Made by a program: the position numbers and the translations under genes | Assembly: GCF_900104485.1 (NCBI RefSeq) | Contig: NZ_FMXQ01000011.1 | Location: 62,001 to 126,000, forward strand | Length of the DNA stretch: 64,000 nt | DNA from: Bauldia litoralis | Lineage (GTDB): Bacteria > Pseudomonadota > Alphaproteobacteria > Rhizobiales > Kaistiaceae | Direction of reading: 5' to 3' | Shown: positions 1-8,975 of the stretch, in pieces | How positions within the stretch are numbered: position 1 is the stretch's first letter | How the letters are laid out: each line of letters opens with the position of its first letter | Notes under the pieces: model-generated | Told to the model about the DNA's origin: nothing | What the model saw: the letters and a program-made list of their open reading frames with translations, nothing else | The model's database searches: none

Positions 1-258
1 GACGATGCGTAGCGTCCGCAGGACCGTCTCGATCCGGTAATCGACGAAGATGTCGGCATAGGGCTGGAACGAAACCGTCCAGATGAAGCTCAGGCCCCGG
101 CCCTGGAGGACGGAAATGACGATCAGGGAGAGAATGGGAAGGAGAACGCCGACCACCCAAAGGACGGTCAGCGCAGCGACGGCGGCGCGCTCAAGCGAAA
201 CCGCCCGCGGCCGGCGCGGGGCTGCAGTAGTTCCGGCAGCAATCGGTTCGGCGGACAA
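1..258 (-). CDS. Polyamine-type ABC importer permease, N-terminal part (runs off window)
   Basis: Inner-membrane subunit of the importer whose ATPase and binding protein lie just upstream on the same strand. Reading the minus strand from a TTG at 258 gives 86 open codons to the window edge. An Ala/Pro/Arg-rich cytosolic tail is followed by a membrane helix at about residues 27-48 and a periplasmic stretch containing FQPYADIF, the usual start of PotB/PotC-type permeases. A GGAG lies a few bases before the TTG. The TTG start is inferred; an ATG is not available nearby. The 67-bp gap to the binding-protein gene supports one operon (ATPase, binding protein, permease). Confidence 0.7.
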   Translation of the reverse strand, partial: MSAEPIAAGTTAAPRRPRAVSLERAAVAALTVLWVVGVLLPILSLIVISVLQGRGLSFIWTVSFQPYADIFVDYRIETVLRTLRIV

Positions 259-325
259 GGCGCGCTCCGTCTCAGGTGGATAGCGGCGGGGGTGGGAGAA
301 CAGGCCCCCGCCGCTGCCCGTCGGA

Positions 326-1516
326 TCAGGCGTTCCGGAACCGCGCCATCTCCGCATCATAGGCGGCAAGATCGTCGGGAGCCCCGCCAATCCAGAAATC
401 CGGATTGGAGAACTTGGTGTCGACCTTGACGATATTCGCCTCGATCTGGGCGATCTTGTCCTGCGGCCAGTCGTTGTCGCTGGCAAAGGCTAGGCCGAGA
501 TCCATGCGCGAACCGGTATAGCCGCGGAGAACCGCGAGCTCGGCCGCATAGGAACCGCCCAGGAACCAGTCGATCGCCGTGTAGATCTCGTCGAGATTGT
601 CGCGTTCGGCCGCCTGCACCGGGATGAAGGTCGCGTGCATCCAGTTGATGTGGAAATCCTTGCAGGTGGCGTATTCGACGTCGAGACCCTTGGCCTTGGC
701 CTCCTTCACCGCCGGCTCCCAGCACCGCTGGACCAGCACTTCGCCATTGACGAAATTGGCGACCTGTTCGTCATAGGTCTTCCACAGGGCGCGGAACTGT
801 CCCGCCTGCTTGCGCTCGATCATGAAGTTCGCCGCCGTGTTGACCTCCGACGCCGTCATGTTGGCCGGATCGCCGATCTCGGCGAGGCCACGGTTCTTGA
901 GGTACATGCCGCCGATCATCAGCGCGATGTTGTCGCCGTCGAGCGCGGTCTGGCCGAGGGTCTGCTCGCTGTTGAGCAGCAGGTCCCAGTCCAGCGCATC
1001 CGGCGGACGCGGCAGGCCGAGCTTCTCCGGGAAATAGCCGAAGCTGTCCGCGTTGTAGTAGAGCGGCACGCTCCAGTCCTTGTTGTCGCCGGCGTAGAGA
1101 ACCGGGCTCCGCTTGATCGTGTCGGAGATCGCCGCGTAGTTCTTCAGCTTGGCGGTATCGAGTTCGGCGACCATGCCCTGCTGCACCAGGTTCTTCTGGA
1201 CGCCGGCCAGCGTGTTGATCAGGTCGAAGCGTTCGCCGGCCTCGTTGACCAGGATCTCGTTGTAGAGCGCACCCACGTCATCGACGTGGAAAGGCGTGAA
1301 CTCCATCTTGAGCCCGGTCTCCTTCTCGAACAGGCTCCAGTCCTCGAGCGCGACCGTCGGCCCGCCCATCATGCGGATGGTCCCCTCGGCCGCCCTGGCC
1401 TTCCTGATGCCACCGAGAATGAGCGACGGCGCAGCGAAGGCCGCGGCCCCCATTGCCGCGCCCTTGATCACTGTGCGCCTGCTTATCTTCCCGTCTCGTG
1501 TCTTCTTGATAGACAT
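326..1516 (-). CDS. ABC transporter periplasmic binding protein (PotD/PotF-like, Tat signal)
   Basis: Captures the substrate in the periplasm for the importer encoded around it. The N-terminus has a twin-arginine signal (SRRTVIKG) followed by a hydrophobic Ala-rich stretch and an ARA-AEG cleavage region, so export of a folded protein by Tat is likely. The mature part resembles the spermidine/putrescine solute-binding family (COG0687). The start is ATG 1516 because GAGGGG sits 7 bases before it; ATG 1522 is two codons upstream and a longer reading to 1588 lacks a ribosome site. About 396 aa, normal for the family. The substrate cannot be read from sequence; linkage by operator to HyuA/HyuB suggests a cyclic amide or related nitrogen compound. 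Confidence 0.85.
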   Translation of the reverse strand: MSIKKTRDGKISRRTVIKGAAMGAAAFAAPSLILGGIRKARAAEGTIRMMGGPTVALEDWSLFEKETGLKMEFTPFHVDDVGALYNEILVNEAGERFDLINTLAGVQKNLVQQGMVAELDTAKLKNYAAISDTIKRSPVLYAGDNKDWSVPLYYNADSFGYFPEKLGLPRPPDALDWDLLLNSEQTLGQTALDGDNIALMIGGMYLKNRGLAEIGDPANMTASEVNTAANFMIERKQAGQFRALWKTYDEQVANFVNGEVLVQRCWEPAVKEAKAKGLDVEYATCKDFHINWMHATFIPVQAAERDNLDEIYTAIDWFLGGSYAAELAVLRGYTGSRMDLGLAFASDNDWPQDKIAQIEANIVKVDTKFSNPDFWIGGAPDDLAAYDAEMARFRNA

Positions 1517-1548
1517 GTCCATTCCCCTCTTTCGGTGATGCCGGTCGG

Positions 1549-2796
1549 TCAGGCGACATCGTCCTGTCGAAGCACGCCAACGACACAATCCTCGGGCCGG
1601 AAGCTGACATGGCTGTCGCTACCGGCGCCCCGCTCCGTGTCCCACTGGCGCACGACGAGCGGGCCGATGGCGCTGGCGAAGGATGTGTCGAGATACTTGC
1701 CCTTGTAGATTGCGGTGCCCGGCGTTCCGCCGACGACATTGGCTCCGGCGGTCGCGTCGTCGAAGCGCAGGCGCTCGGCGCGGATCGCCGCGAAGACCGG
1801 CGCCCCGGGCGCCATGGCAGCGGGATCACCGATCGGTCGGCCGCGAATGACGTGATCGCCGACGCGCACAGCGGCAACACCGGCATCGATCCCGGCCAGG
1901 GTGCCGGTGACGACGTTCTCGACACCCATGAAACGGGCGGCGAAAGCGGTGCGCGGTGTCTCGAACAGCGTTTTGGGATCGGCTTCCTGTTCGATCGCGC
2001 CGGCGCGCATCAGGACGATGCGATCGCTCATGGTGATCGCCTCTTCCTGACTATGAGTCACCAGGATGAACGTGCCGCCTGTCTTGCGACGGATCTCGAT
2101 CAGCTCGACCTGCATGTCGAGGCGCAGCCGTTCGTCGAGCGCCCCAAGCGGCTCGTCGAGAAGGAGAACGTCAGGCTTGGTCGCCAGCGACCGCGCGAGC
2201 GCGACGCGTTGGCGCTCGCCGCCGGAAAGCTGGTGGATACGGCGGTCATACTTCGACGAAAGGCGCACAAGCTTCAGCGCCTCTTCGGCGGCGGCCCGCC
2301 GTTCGTCCGGCGGAACCTTGCGAATACGCAGCCCGTATTCGACATTCTCGCCGACGCTCATATGCGGAAAGAGCGCGTAATGCTGAAAGACGGTCGAGAC
2401 GTTGCGAAGGTTCGGCGGCAGGCGCGTGATATCGCGCCCGTGCAGTTCCATGCGCTCGACTGAATCGGGATTCTCGAGTCCCGCGATCACCCGCAGAAGC
2501 GTCGACTTGCCGGAACCGCTTGGGCCGAGAAGCGTCAGGAATTCACCGCGGCTGACCTGGAGCGACACGTCGCGAAGCGCCGCCGTTGCGCCATAGCTGT
2601 GAAAAGCATGCGCGATATTCAGGACCAGATCGTTCTCGGCCGAAAGCGTCTTCTCTATCGCCAGGCGACCCTCGCTGCGCTGTGATGGTCCACCGGCCGG
2701 CGCATCGCGAGCCAGCCGAGGCTGGCCCGCGTGCGGCCGGAAAGGTGATCGCTGGCGCCGATCGGCACGTGGGTCGGCGGCTGGAGCCACCGGCAC
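1549..2796 (-). CDS. ABC transporter ATP-binding protein (PotA-like)
   Basis: Energises the importer. Walker A GPSGSGKST, Q-loop VFQHYALFP, signature LSGGERQRVALARSL, Walker B VLLLDEPLGALD and the H-loop THSQEEA are all intact, and a C-terminal TOBE-like domain of about 120 residues follows. The reading frame opens with GTG 2796, which has AAGGG 7 bases upstream, but this gives a 44-residue Arg/Pro-rich extension not typical of the family. A CTG at 2664 preceded by GAGGG would give the usual length. The true start is therefore unsure. First gene of the transport operon, 44 bp downstream of a LacI-type operator if GTG 2796 is used. Confidence 0.85.
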   Translation of the reverse strand: MPVAPAADPRADRRQRSPFRPHAGQPRLARDAPAGGPSQRSEGRLAIEKTLSAENDLVLNIAHAFHSYGATAALRDVSLQVSRGEFLTLLGPSGSGKSTLLRVIAGLENPDSVERMELHGRDITRLPPNLRNVSTVFQHYALFPHMSVGENVEYGLRIRKVPPDERRAAAEEALKLVRLSSKYDRRIHQLSGGERQRVALARSLATKPDVLLLDEPLGALDERLRLDMQVELIEIRRKTGGTFILVTHSQEEAITMSDRIVLMRAGAIEQEADPKTLFETPRTAFAARFMGVENVVTGTLAGIDAGVAAVRVGDHVIRGRPIGDPAAMAPGAPVFAAIRAERLRFDDATAGANVVGGTPGTAIYKGKYLDTSFASAIGPLVVRQWDTERGAGSDSHVSFRPEDCVVGVLRQDDVA

Positions 2797-2839
2797 AATC
2801 CTGCCCTTTGCGTCAACATGACCATGAACCCGACGGAAG

Positions 2840-2851
2840 TTTAGCGTTAAA
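2840..2851 (-). promoter_or_regulatory. LacI-type operator upstream of the ABC importer
   Basis: TTTAGCGTTAAA, a 12-bp palindrome with one mismatched pair and a central CG, typical of LacI/GalR-family operators. It lies just upstream of the ATPase gene and 150 bp past the end of the LacI-family gene. The same element, as a perfect palindrome, precedes the RraA gene at 9657-9668. A regulatory role is inferred from these two placements. Confidence 0.6.
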
Positions 2852-2985
2852 TGTTTTTTTGGACTATAAACCGGGTCCCATCCTTGTCAAGGCGACGAAC
2901 CGTGTGGCCCGCATGAATTTGCAGCAGGGACCGCGCACGATCGGGGCATTGCCCGGTCGCACGGTGGGCGGGGAAGTGCGCGGGA

Positions 2986-4032
2986 TCAGTGGGGACGGAC
3001 AGTCGCCCCGACGGCGAGCGTCACCGGAAGCACCTGTCTGGCCGTCGCGAAACGATCAGTGCCTATCCGGCTGAGGAGTCCGCGCGCAGCCGCCTCGCCG
3101 ATCGCATAGGCCGGCGAGCCGACGCTGGTTATCAGCGGATCGGAGAACTGGCGAAAGGGAAACGCGTTGAAGCCGGTCACCATCAGGTCCTTCGGCACGG
3201 CGAGACCGCGCTGCCGGGCGGCATGGATCGCGGCGATGCCGATCTGGTCGTTGGCGCCGACGACCGCATCCGGCACGCCGTTGCGATCGAAGGCGGCGCT
3301 GATATCGGCGATGCTGACCTGAAAATCGGCCTCGTTGCACTTGATCCGCGTCACCCTGGCACGACGGCGCGCGGCAGCACGCACGCCCGCCTCGCGTCGC
3401 TCGACCGCTGGCCAGACGTGGTCCGGCGCGGCGAAGACGATGCGGTGCGCACCAGCCGCGATCAGCGCCTCGGTCAGCATCCGGGCGCCGTCCGCATCGT
3501 CTTGGAGGAAGCTGCAGGTGTCGGAGAGTCCCGGCATGTCGTCCTGGATGATCGCCAGCGGCTGGTGCAGCTTCTCGAGCATCCGGTAGATCTCTTCCCG
3601 CAGCGGCCGCGGGCCCGACGCTATGACCGCCTGCGCGTCGACATTGGAGGCATGGGCGACGATCGTCCGCAGCCCCTCGATATCCGGCACGCCGTTGATC
3701 ATCAGGCCATAGCCGGCGTCGGTCAGGCCATTGCTCATCCCGGCCGCGACTTCGGTGAGATAGGGATCGTCGAGAAAGCGGCGGTCCGGGCGGACGATCG
3801 TCAGGCCGATGGCATATTCGCGCTGCATGCGGAGGCCGCGAGCGCTGCGCTGCGGCCGGTATCCGAGCTTTTCAATCGACGCCAGGATGCGGACCCGCGT
3901 CTCCTCGGACACCCGGGCGGTACGCGCGTTGATGACGTTGGAAACGGTCATCATCGAGACGCCGGCGTCCTCCGCAACGTCGCGGAGCGTCGGCAATCGA
4001 ACCCGGCTCTTGCCAGTCCGGTCAGCTTTCAT
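2986..4032 (-). CDS. LacI-family transcriptional regulator
   Basis: 348 aa. The N-terminal helix-turn-helix covers about residues 14-60 (TLRDVAEDAGVSMMTVSNVI, hinge LRMQ), followed by a periplasmic-binding-protein-like effector domain to the C-terminus. It starts 51 bp after the hydantoinase B gene on the same strand, so it may be the last gene of the RraA-SDR-HyuA-HyuB operon and thus autoregulated. The TTTARCGTTAAA palindromes at 2840 and 9657 are the probable operators, placing the ABC importer and the Hyu operon under one control. The effector is unknown; a substrate or intermediate of the pathway is the usual case. Confidence 0.9.
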   Translation of the reverse strand: MKADRTGKSRVRLPTLRDVAEDAGVSMMTVSNVINARTARVSEETRVRILASIEKLGYRPQRSARGLRMQREYAIGLTIVRPDRRFLDDPYLTEVAAGMSNGLTDAGYGLMINGVPDIEGLRTIVAHASNVDAQAVIASGPRPLREEIYRMLEKLHQPLAIIQDDMPGLSDTCSFLQDDADGARMLTEALIAAGAHRIVFAAPDHVWPAVERREAGVRAAARRRARVTRIKCNEADFQVSIADISAAFDRNGVPDAVVGANDQIGIAAIHAARQRGLAVPKDLMVTGFNAFPFRQFSDPLITSVGSPAYAIGEAAARGLLSRIGTDRFATARQVLPVTLAVGATVRPH

Positions 4033-4083
4033 CGTCTCGTCACCCCCGGCCGGCGCCGGGCCGACAGGCGCAAATGACGGGAA

Positions 4084-5859
4084 TCAGCCCGCCTGCGCGC
4101 GATCCTTGCGTATCAGCGCAGTACCCGCGGTGTCGAGTTCCAGGGAGTCGGTGAAGGCGACGGCGTAGACCGTTTCCGCCCGCTCGCGACTGACCCAGCC
4201 TTCCCGGACATCGGCGACCACCCGCTCCGGTTCGCGTTCCTCCGGAGGCCCGTAGCCGCCACCGCCGCAACTGATCGAGACCATCGCCTGATCCGGACCG
4301 ATGACAACCTCGGCGCATCCCGGCACCGGTTCGAGCGACCCGTCGGCCAGCCGCCGGAACTGCGACGACGGCCCGCCATGCAAGCCGCCGCGCGCGCCAG
4401 CCGCCGGGTTGGCGTTGCCGTCACTGACATAGGCGACCGTGATATCGCAGCCGAGCGGCGAAAATTCCGAATAGGCGCCGAGCGCACCACGGAACCGCCC
4501 TGCCCCCTCGGTATCGGCCATCAGCCGCCGGGCGTGGACAAGGATCGGGTGGCGCAACTCGTCGATCTCGATCGAATCCTGGTAGCACATGCCGGCATTG
4601 CCGACGTGGAGGATGGTCAGCCAGCCGTCGGTGGTGGGCGTGCCCGCTCCACCCGTGCAGCCGAGATACACCTCGTTGACGAAGGGCTCGTTGTCATGCG
4701 TGCCGGAGATGACACCGGAGGATGGCGGGATGACCGCGCCGGTCTCGGCCATGCCGAGACCATCGGCGAGGTCGGCGATGGCGCACTGGACCGGGTTGGC
4801 GACCCGGTCGGCAAGGTTTGTCGTCGCCACCGAACACGACGTCGGATGGGCCGGCCGGCCGACGCAGCAGTTGTCGCGAAGATGCACCTTGATGCGGCGG
4901 AAGCTCCCCTCGTTCTTCGGCACGGTGTGGTCGATCGAATTGAAGATGCCGACCATCGGCGCGGAGGTGGCGGTTCCCTCGGACAGGTTGATGCCGTTCT
5001 CCATGCAGTCGGGATTGTCGCGGAGGTCGACCTCGATCATCGCGTCTTCGGGACGGACGTCGACTGTCACCTTGATCTCGACACCGTCCTCCGGCGTGGC
5101 GGGGAACCGGTCGTGACGGCTGGTGCGGGTCACCGTACCTTTCGGCATTGCGCGGATCACGTCGACCATCCGCTGCTCGCTGTAATCGAACCACGAGCGG
5201 CAATAGGATTGCAGTGCGTCCCAGCCGATCTCGCGACCCAGCGCCAGGATCTCCCGCTCCCCGACCCGCGCCGCGCCGAGTGTCGCGAGGTAGTCGCCCC
5301 ACCACTGGTCCGGCACCCGGATACGCATCCGGCACATGCGGACGATGTCCATGTTGTGCTCGTAGTCACTCTGGATCTTGACCGCCGGGAAGATCAGCGC
5401 GCCCTCGCCATAGACGTCCTTGGCCGCGCCCATATAGGTCGTCGGCAGCGCGTTGCCGCAGTCGGCCTGGTGGCCCTTGGCGAGGACGGTGAAGCGGTGG
5501 ACGCCGTCGTCGTCGATCACCGGAATGAGGATCGAGTGATCGGCCGGATGGGTGCAGCCGTGATAGGGCGAATTGTGCAGATAGGCGTCGCCCCGGCGAA
5601 GCTCCGGATGATTGTCCGTCATCGTCTTGCACATGATCTCCGGCCCGCGCAGGACGTGGATCGGCAGGCTGTCCGAGGCGGTCAGAAGCTCGTGATCGGC
5701 CGTCAGGATGACGCAGGAGAAGTCCCGCGCGATGGTCAGGATGCCCGACCGCCCGGTGCGGTGCAGCGTGTTGGCCATCTTGTGGGCAATGCCCTCGAAG
5801 CGGGCGGTGAGCACCGCCATCTCGACGCCGCCGATCTTCGGCGTGGCTTTCTGTTCCAT
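4084..5859 (-). CDS. hyuB: Hydantoinase B / oxoprolinase-family protein
   Basis: Catalytic partner of HyuA in ATP-dependent opening of cyclic amides such as N-methylhydantoin or 5-oxoproline; related pairs act as acetone or acetophenone carboxylases, so the exact substrate is open. About 591 aa, the family length. Conserved blocks include the N-terminal SGILTIARDFSCVI region, a YLHNSPYHGCTHPADH metal-site region near residue 100 and a Gly-rich C-terminal SCGGGGYGPP. The start is ATG 5859, one base after the HyuA stop; the longer frame to 5907 overlaps HyuA and is less likely. Probably translationally coupled to HyuA. Confidence 0.9.
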   Translation of the reverse strand: MEQKATPKIGGVEMAVLTARFEGIAHKMANTLHRTGRSGILTIARDFSCVILTADHELLTASDSLPIHVLRGPEIMCKTMTDNHPELRRGDAYLHNSPYHGCTHPADHSILIPVIDDDGVHRFTVLAKGHQADCGNALPTTYMGAAKDVYGEGALIFPAVKIQSDYEHNMDIVRMCRMRIRVPDQWWGDYLATLGAARVGEREILALGREIGWDALQSYCRSWFDYSEQRMVDVIRAMPKGTVTRTSRHDRFPATPEDGVEIKVTVDVRPEDAMIEVDLRDNPDCMENGINLSEGTATSAPMVGIFNSIDHTVPKNEGSFRRIKVHLRDNCCVGRPAHPTSCSVATTNLADRVANPVQCAIADLADGLGMAETGAVIPPSSGVISGTHDNEPFVNEVYLGCTGGAGTPTTDGWLTILHVGNAGMCYQDSIEIDELRHPILVHARRLMADTEGAGRFRGALGAYSEFSPLGCDITVAYVSDGNANPAAGARGGLHGGPSSQFRRLADGSLEPVPGCAEVVIGPDQAMVSISCGGGGYGPPEEREPERVVADVREGWVSRERAETVYAVAFTDSLELDTAGTALIRKDRAQAG

Positions 5860-5860
5860 G

Positions 5861-7987
5861 CTACGGCTCCACCTTGCGCAGATCGACGACGAGCGTGCCC
5901 ATCGCATCGCGACGGGCGGTGATGTCCGGATCGATGACCACCGACGTGAAATCGGACTCGACGATCGCCGGCCCGGTGACGGTATCCGCCTCGGTCAAGG
6001 CCTCGAAGCGGTGGACGACGGCGTCGGTCCAGCCGGTGCCGGCGAAATAGACCGGGCGGCGGGCCAGCGCCTCGAACGAGTCCGGCACGCGAATCCGGCC
6101 GGGGCGGTCCGCGCCGATCTTGCAGCGAACGGTGGCGTTCCAGCCGACCGTCTCGACCGCCGAGGCGGGGTCCTCGACGGCGAAGATCTCGCGATGGGTC
6201 TTGTGGAAATCCGTGACAAGCGCGGCGACGTCATCCGGTCCGCCGAACCGGCCGGCGCGCAGCGGCACCTCGATCTCCCAGGCCTGATCGGGGTAGCGCG
6301 CTTCCGTAGACCAGTCGATCTCGACGGCGGACGGATCGACCCCGGTGGTCTCGGCGAAGGCGCGGCAGCGGCCTTCGAGGTCTTCGAGCATTGCGTTGAC
6401 GCCGTCGATGTCGAAGGCGCGGCTGTCGGTGTGGAACATCGCCTGGTGATGCGCCATCAGGTCGGAGACCAGCGCACCGGCCGCGGCGAGCACGGCGCCG
6501 GTCTCCGGCACCAGCACCGTGTGGCAACCGAGGCGAAGCCCGATCGCCACGCAGTTGATGCCGGCGGCCCCTCCGCCGGCGACGAAGGCGGCCTGGGCCG
6601 GGTCGATCCCCTGGTTGACGGTAATGCCCATGATCGCCTGCACCATGTTCTCGGTCGCCAGCCCGACGATCGCCGCCGCGGCATCCTCGATGCTGAGGTC
6701 GAGCGGCTCCGCCACCTCGCGGCGGATCGCCTCGACCGCGGCTTCGCGATCGAGAACCATGCGGCCGCCGAGGAAGAAGGAGGCGTCGATGAAGCCGAGG
6801 ACGATCGAGGCATCGGTGACCGTCGGCCGGGTGCCGCCCTGGCCATAGGCGACCGGGCCGGGCACGGCCCCGGCGCTGATCGGACCGACATGCAGCAACC
6901 CGCCGCTGTCGACCCAGGCGATCGAGCCGCCGCCGGCGCCGATGCTCTTGGTGTCGACCGAGGGCATCCCGGTCATGTGGCTCGAGAGCGGACGGCCGAG
7001 CCATGTCTCGCGGGTACGCGGGATGCGGCCGGAACGGACCAGCGAGACGTCGAAGGTGGTGCCGCCGGTATCGCCGACGATCAGCGTGTCGGACGAAGCG
7101 GACGGCGCGTAGGCGCGCGCCCCGACCGGCCCCATGCTCGGGCCGGAGTTGATCAGGTGCACCGGCATCCCGGCGACATGGGCGGCATCCATGACCCCGC
7201 CCTGCGATGTGACGACGAGGAGCCGCCCGTCGAAGCCGGCGTTGGAAAGCCGGGCCTCGAGCCCGCTCATGTAGGCGCCCATGATCGGCTTCAGCGAGGC
7301 GTCAAGGCAGGTCGACATCGCCCGCCGGTATTCGCGGATCGACGGATTGATGCGGTGGGACAGCGTGTAGGGAACGCCTGGCAGGTGCTTGTCGATCAGC
7401 CGGCCGATCGCCAGTTCATGCGCCGGATTGACGATCGACCACAGCAGGCAGACCGCGACAGCCTCGACCTCGGCCGCCTTGAGCTCGCCGATCAGGGCAA
7501 TGACCTCGGCCTCGTCGAGGGCGATATGGGGCGAGCCGTCGCGCAACAGCCGCTCGTTGACCTCATACGTGAAGGCCTTGGGAACGAAGGGCTCCGGATA
7601 GGGAACGGTGAAGTTGAAGGCGTCCTGGCGCCCGCCCTCGCGGAAGACCAGCGTGTCGGGATGGCCCTTGGTGGTGAGGAATGCCGTCCGTGCCGTGCGG
7701 CCGGTGACGATGGCGTTGATCGCGTGGGTCGTGCCGTGGACCATGATCTCGGCGCGGCCGAGATAGGTCGCGAGGTCCTGGCCGGCATCGGCGGCGGCGA
7801 TCGACAGGGCGTCGAGCACGCCCGCTGCCGGATCGGACGGCGTCGTCGAGGCCTTGTAGATGCCGACGCTGCCATCCGGCTCGCCAACGATCAGGTCGGT
7901 GAAGGTGCCGCCGGTATCGACGGCAAATCGCAGCCCCCTCCCCGGGACGGGCGAAGCGGAACGGGAACTGGTCTGGGCGTCGGTCAC
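5861..7987 (-). CDS. hyuA: Hydantoinase A / oxoprolinase-family ATP-binding subunit
   Basis: ATPase subunit that phosphorylates the substrate amide for the HyuB partner. About 708 aa. The N-terminal phosphate-binding motif DTGGTFTDL is at residues 24-32, the second domain has GDTGGTTFDVSLV, and GGGAAG near the middle is the usual acyl-kinase-fold loop. GTG 7987 is chosen because GGAG stands 10 bases before it; an alternative GTG at 8026 overlaps the end of the SDR gene region and has no ribosome site. Sits between an SDR and HyuB in a tight operon. Confidence 0.88.
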   Translation of the reverse strand: MTDAQTSSRSASPVPGRGLRFAVDTGGTFTDLIVGEPDGSVGIYKASTTPSDPAAGVLDALSIAAADAGQDLATYLGRAEIMVHGTTHAINAIVTGRTARTAFLTTKGHPDTLVFREGGRQDAFNFTVPYPEPFVPKAFTYEVNERLLRDGSPHIALDEAEVIALIGELKAAEVEAVAVCLLWSIVNPAHELAIGRLIDKHLPGVPYTLSHRINPSIREYRRAMSTCLDASLKPIMGAYMSGLEARLSNAGFDGRLLVVTSQGGVMDAAHVAGMPVHLINSGPSMGPVGARAYAPSASSDTLIVGDTGGTTFDVSLVRSGRIPRTRETWLGRPLSSHMTGMPSVDTKSIGAGGGSIAWVDSGGLLHVGPISAGAVPGPVAYGQGGTRPTVTDASIVLGFIDASFFLGGRMVLDREAAVEAIRREVAEPLDLSIEDAAAAIVGLATENMVQAIMGITVNQGIDPAQAAFVAGGGAAGINCVAIGLRLGCHTVLVPETGAVLAAAGALVSDLMAHHQAMFHTDSRAFDIDGVNAMLEDLEGRCRAFAETTGVDPSAVEIDWSTEARYPDQAWEIEVPLRAGRFGGPDDVAALVTDFHKTHREIFAVEDPASAVETVGWNATVRCKIGADRPGRIRVPDSFEALARRPVYFAGTGWTDAVVHRFEALTEADTVTGPAIVESDFTSVVIDPDITARRDAMGTLVVDLRKVEP

Positions 7988-8029
7988 GGAATGCTGTCTC
8001 CGGTGAATCTGGGGTGTCGCGAGCACGCG

Positions 8030-8827
8030 CTACATGACAAGGACATGGCCGCCGTCGACGACCAGCACCGCACCGGTCATGAAGCGCGATGCATCGGAGG
8101 AAAGGAAAAGGATGGCGCCGTCGAAATCGTCGACCTGGCCGACGCGCCCGAGCGGAATCTCACGCACCAGCGGTTCGCTCTCGGGACTGGCGAAGAAGTC
8201 GCGATTCATGCCGGTGACGACATAGCCCGGCGCCAGCGTGTTGACCCGAACCCCCTTGTCGGCAAGTTCCAGCGCCATGATCCGCGACAGTTGCGCGACG
8301 CCGGCCTTGGCGACCGAATAAGCCGCCATTTCCGCCCTGGGGCGCAGGCCGAGGATCGACGAGACATTGACGATGACGCCGCCGCGGCCGCTCATCCGGC
8401 GGGCGGCTTCCCGCGCCATCAAGAACAGGGCGTCGAGGTCGACATCGAGGATCTCGCGCCATGCCTCGAAGGTCAGGTCGACGACGGCTCGCGCGTCCGA
8501 AATGCCGGCGTTGTTGATCACCACGTCAACCGGGCCGAGCGCCGCCTCAACCTCGGCGAACACCTCCGGGATGCGGGCATGGTCGCGGAGATCGAAGGCG
8601 ACGACCGTGGCGACTCCGCCGGCATCGGCAATCGTCTTCGCCAGGCGGTCGAGTTCATCCCGCCGACGGCCCGCCAGGGCAACAAGGGCTCCGTTGGCTG
8701 CCAGGACCTCGGCGAAGCGGGCGCCAAGCCCGCTCGATGCGCCAGTGACCAGCGCCACCCGGCCGGCGACATCGAAGACCGAGGCGGCCAGTGCCGGTGC
8801 AGTCACCGGGGACCGGGGCTCAGACAT
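8030..8827 (-). CDS. SDR-family NAD(P)-dependent oxidoreductase
   Basis: Classical short-chain dehydrogenase, about 265 aa. The cofactor motif TGASSGLG is at residues 28-35, NNAG near 105, the catalytic Ser at about 156, Tyr170 and Lys174 (YSVAK). The C-terminal FLSSDASRFMTG ... VDGGH block is typical. ATG 8827 is used; ATG 8851 in frame is also possible and neither has a clear ribosome site. In the RraA-SDR-HyuA-HyuB operon it probably oxidises or reduces the ring-opened or precursor alcohol; the substrate is unknown. Confidence 0.88.
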   Translation of the reverse strand: MSEPRSPVTAPALAASVFDVAGRVALVTGASSGLGARFAEVLAANGALVALAGRRRDELDRLAKTIADAGGVATVVAFDLRDHARIPEVFAEVEAALGPVDVVINNAGISDARAVVDLTFEAWREILDVDLDALFLMAREAARRMSGRGGVIVNVSSILGLRPRAEMAAYSVAKAGVAQLSRIMALELADKGVRVNTLAPGYVVTGMNRDFFASPESEPLVREIPLGRVGQVDDFDGAILFLSSDASRFMTGAVLVVDGGHVLVM

Positions 8828-8975
8828 GAGCGGACGCGCGCCCAACGCCATCGAGGGCGAACAGCAAAGCCAGGTCGCGACCGGGATGGATGGGAGCGAC
8901 CGTGCTCCGTTCCTCCGATTGCGCTCGCGACCTGCGTGTCATGGGATGTCCCGCCGCCGGCAGTTATGGCTCGCC

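Noticed and set aside
2651-2825. Short minus-strand frame starting at ATG 2825, possible leader peptide before the ATPase gene
   Set aside because: Lies in the same region but has no recognisable attenuator structure and weak ribosome site; treated as chance.
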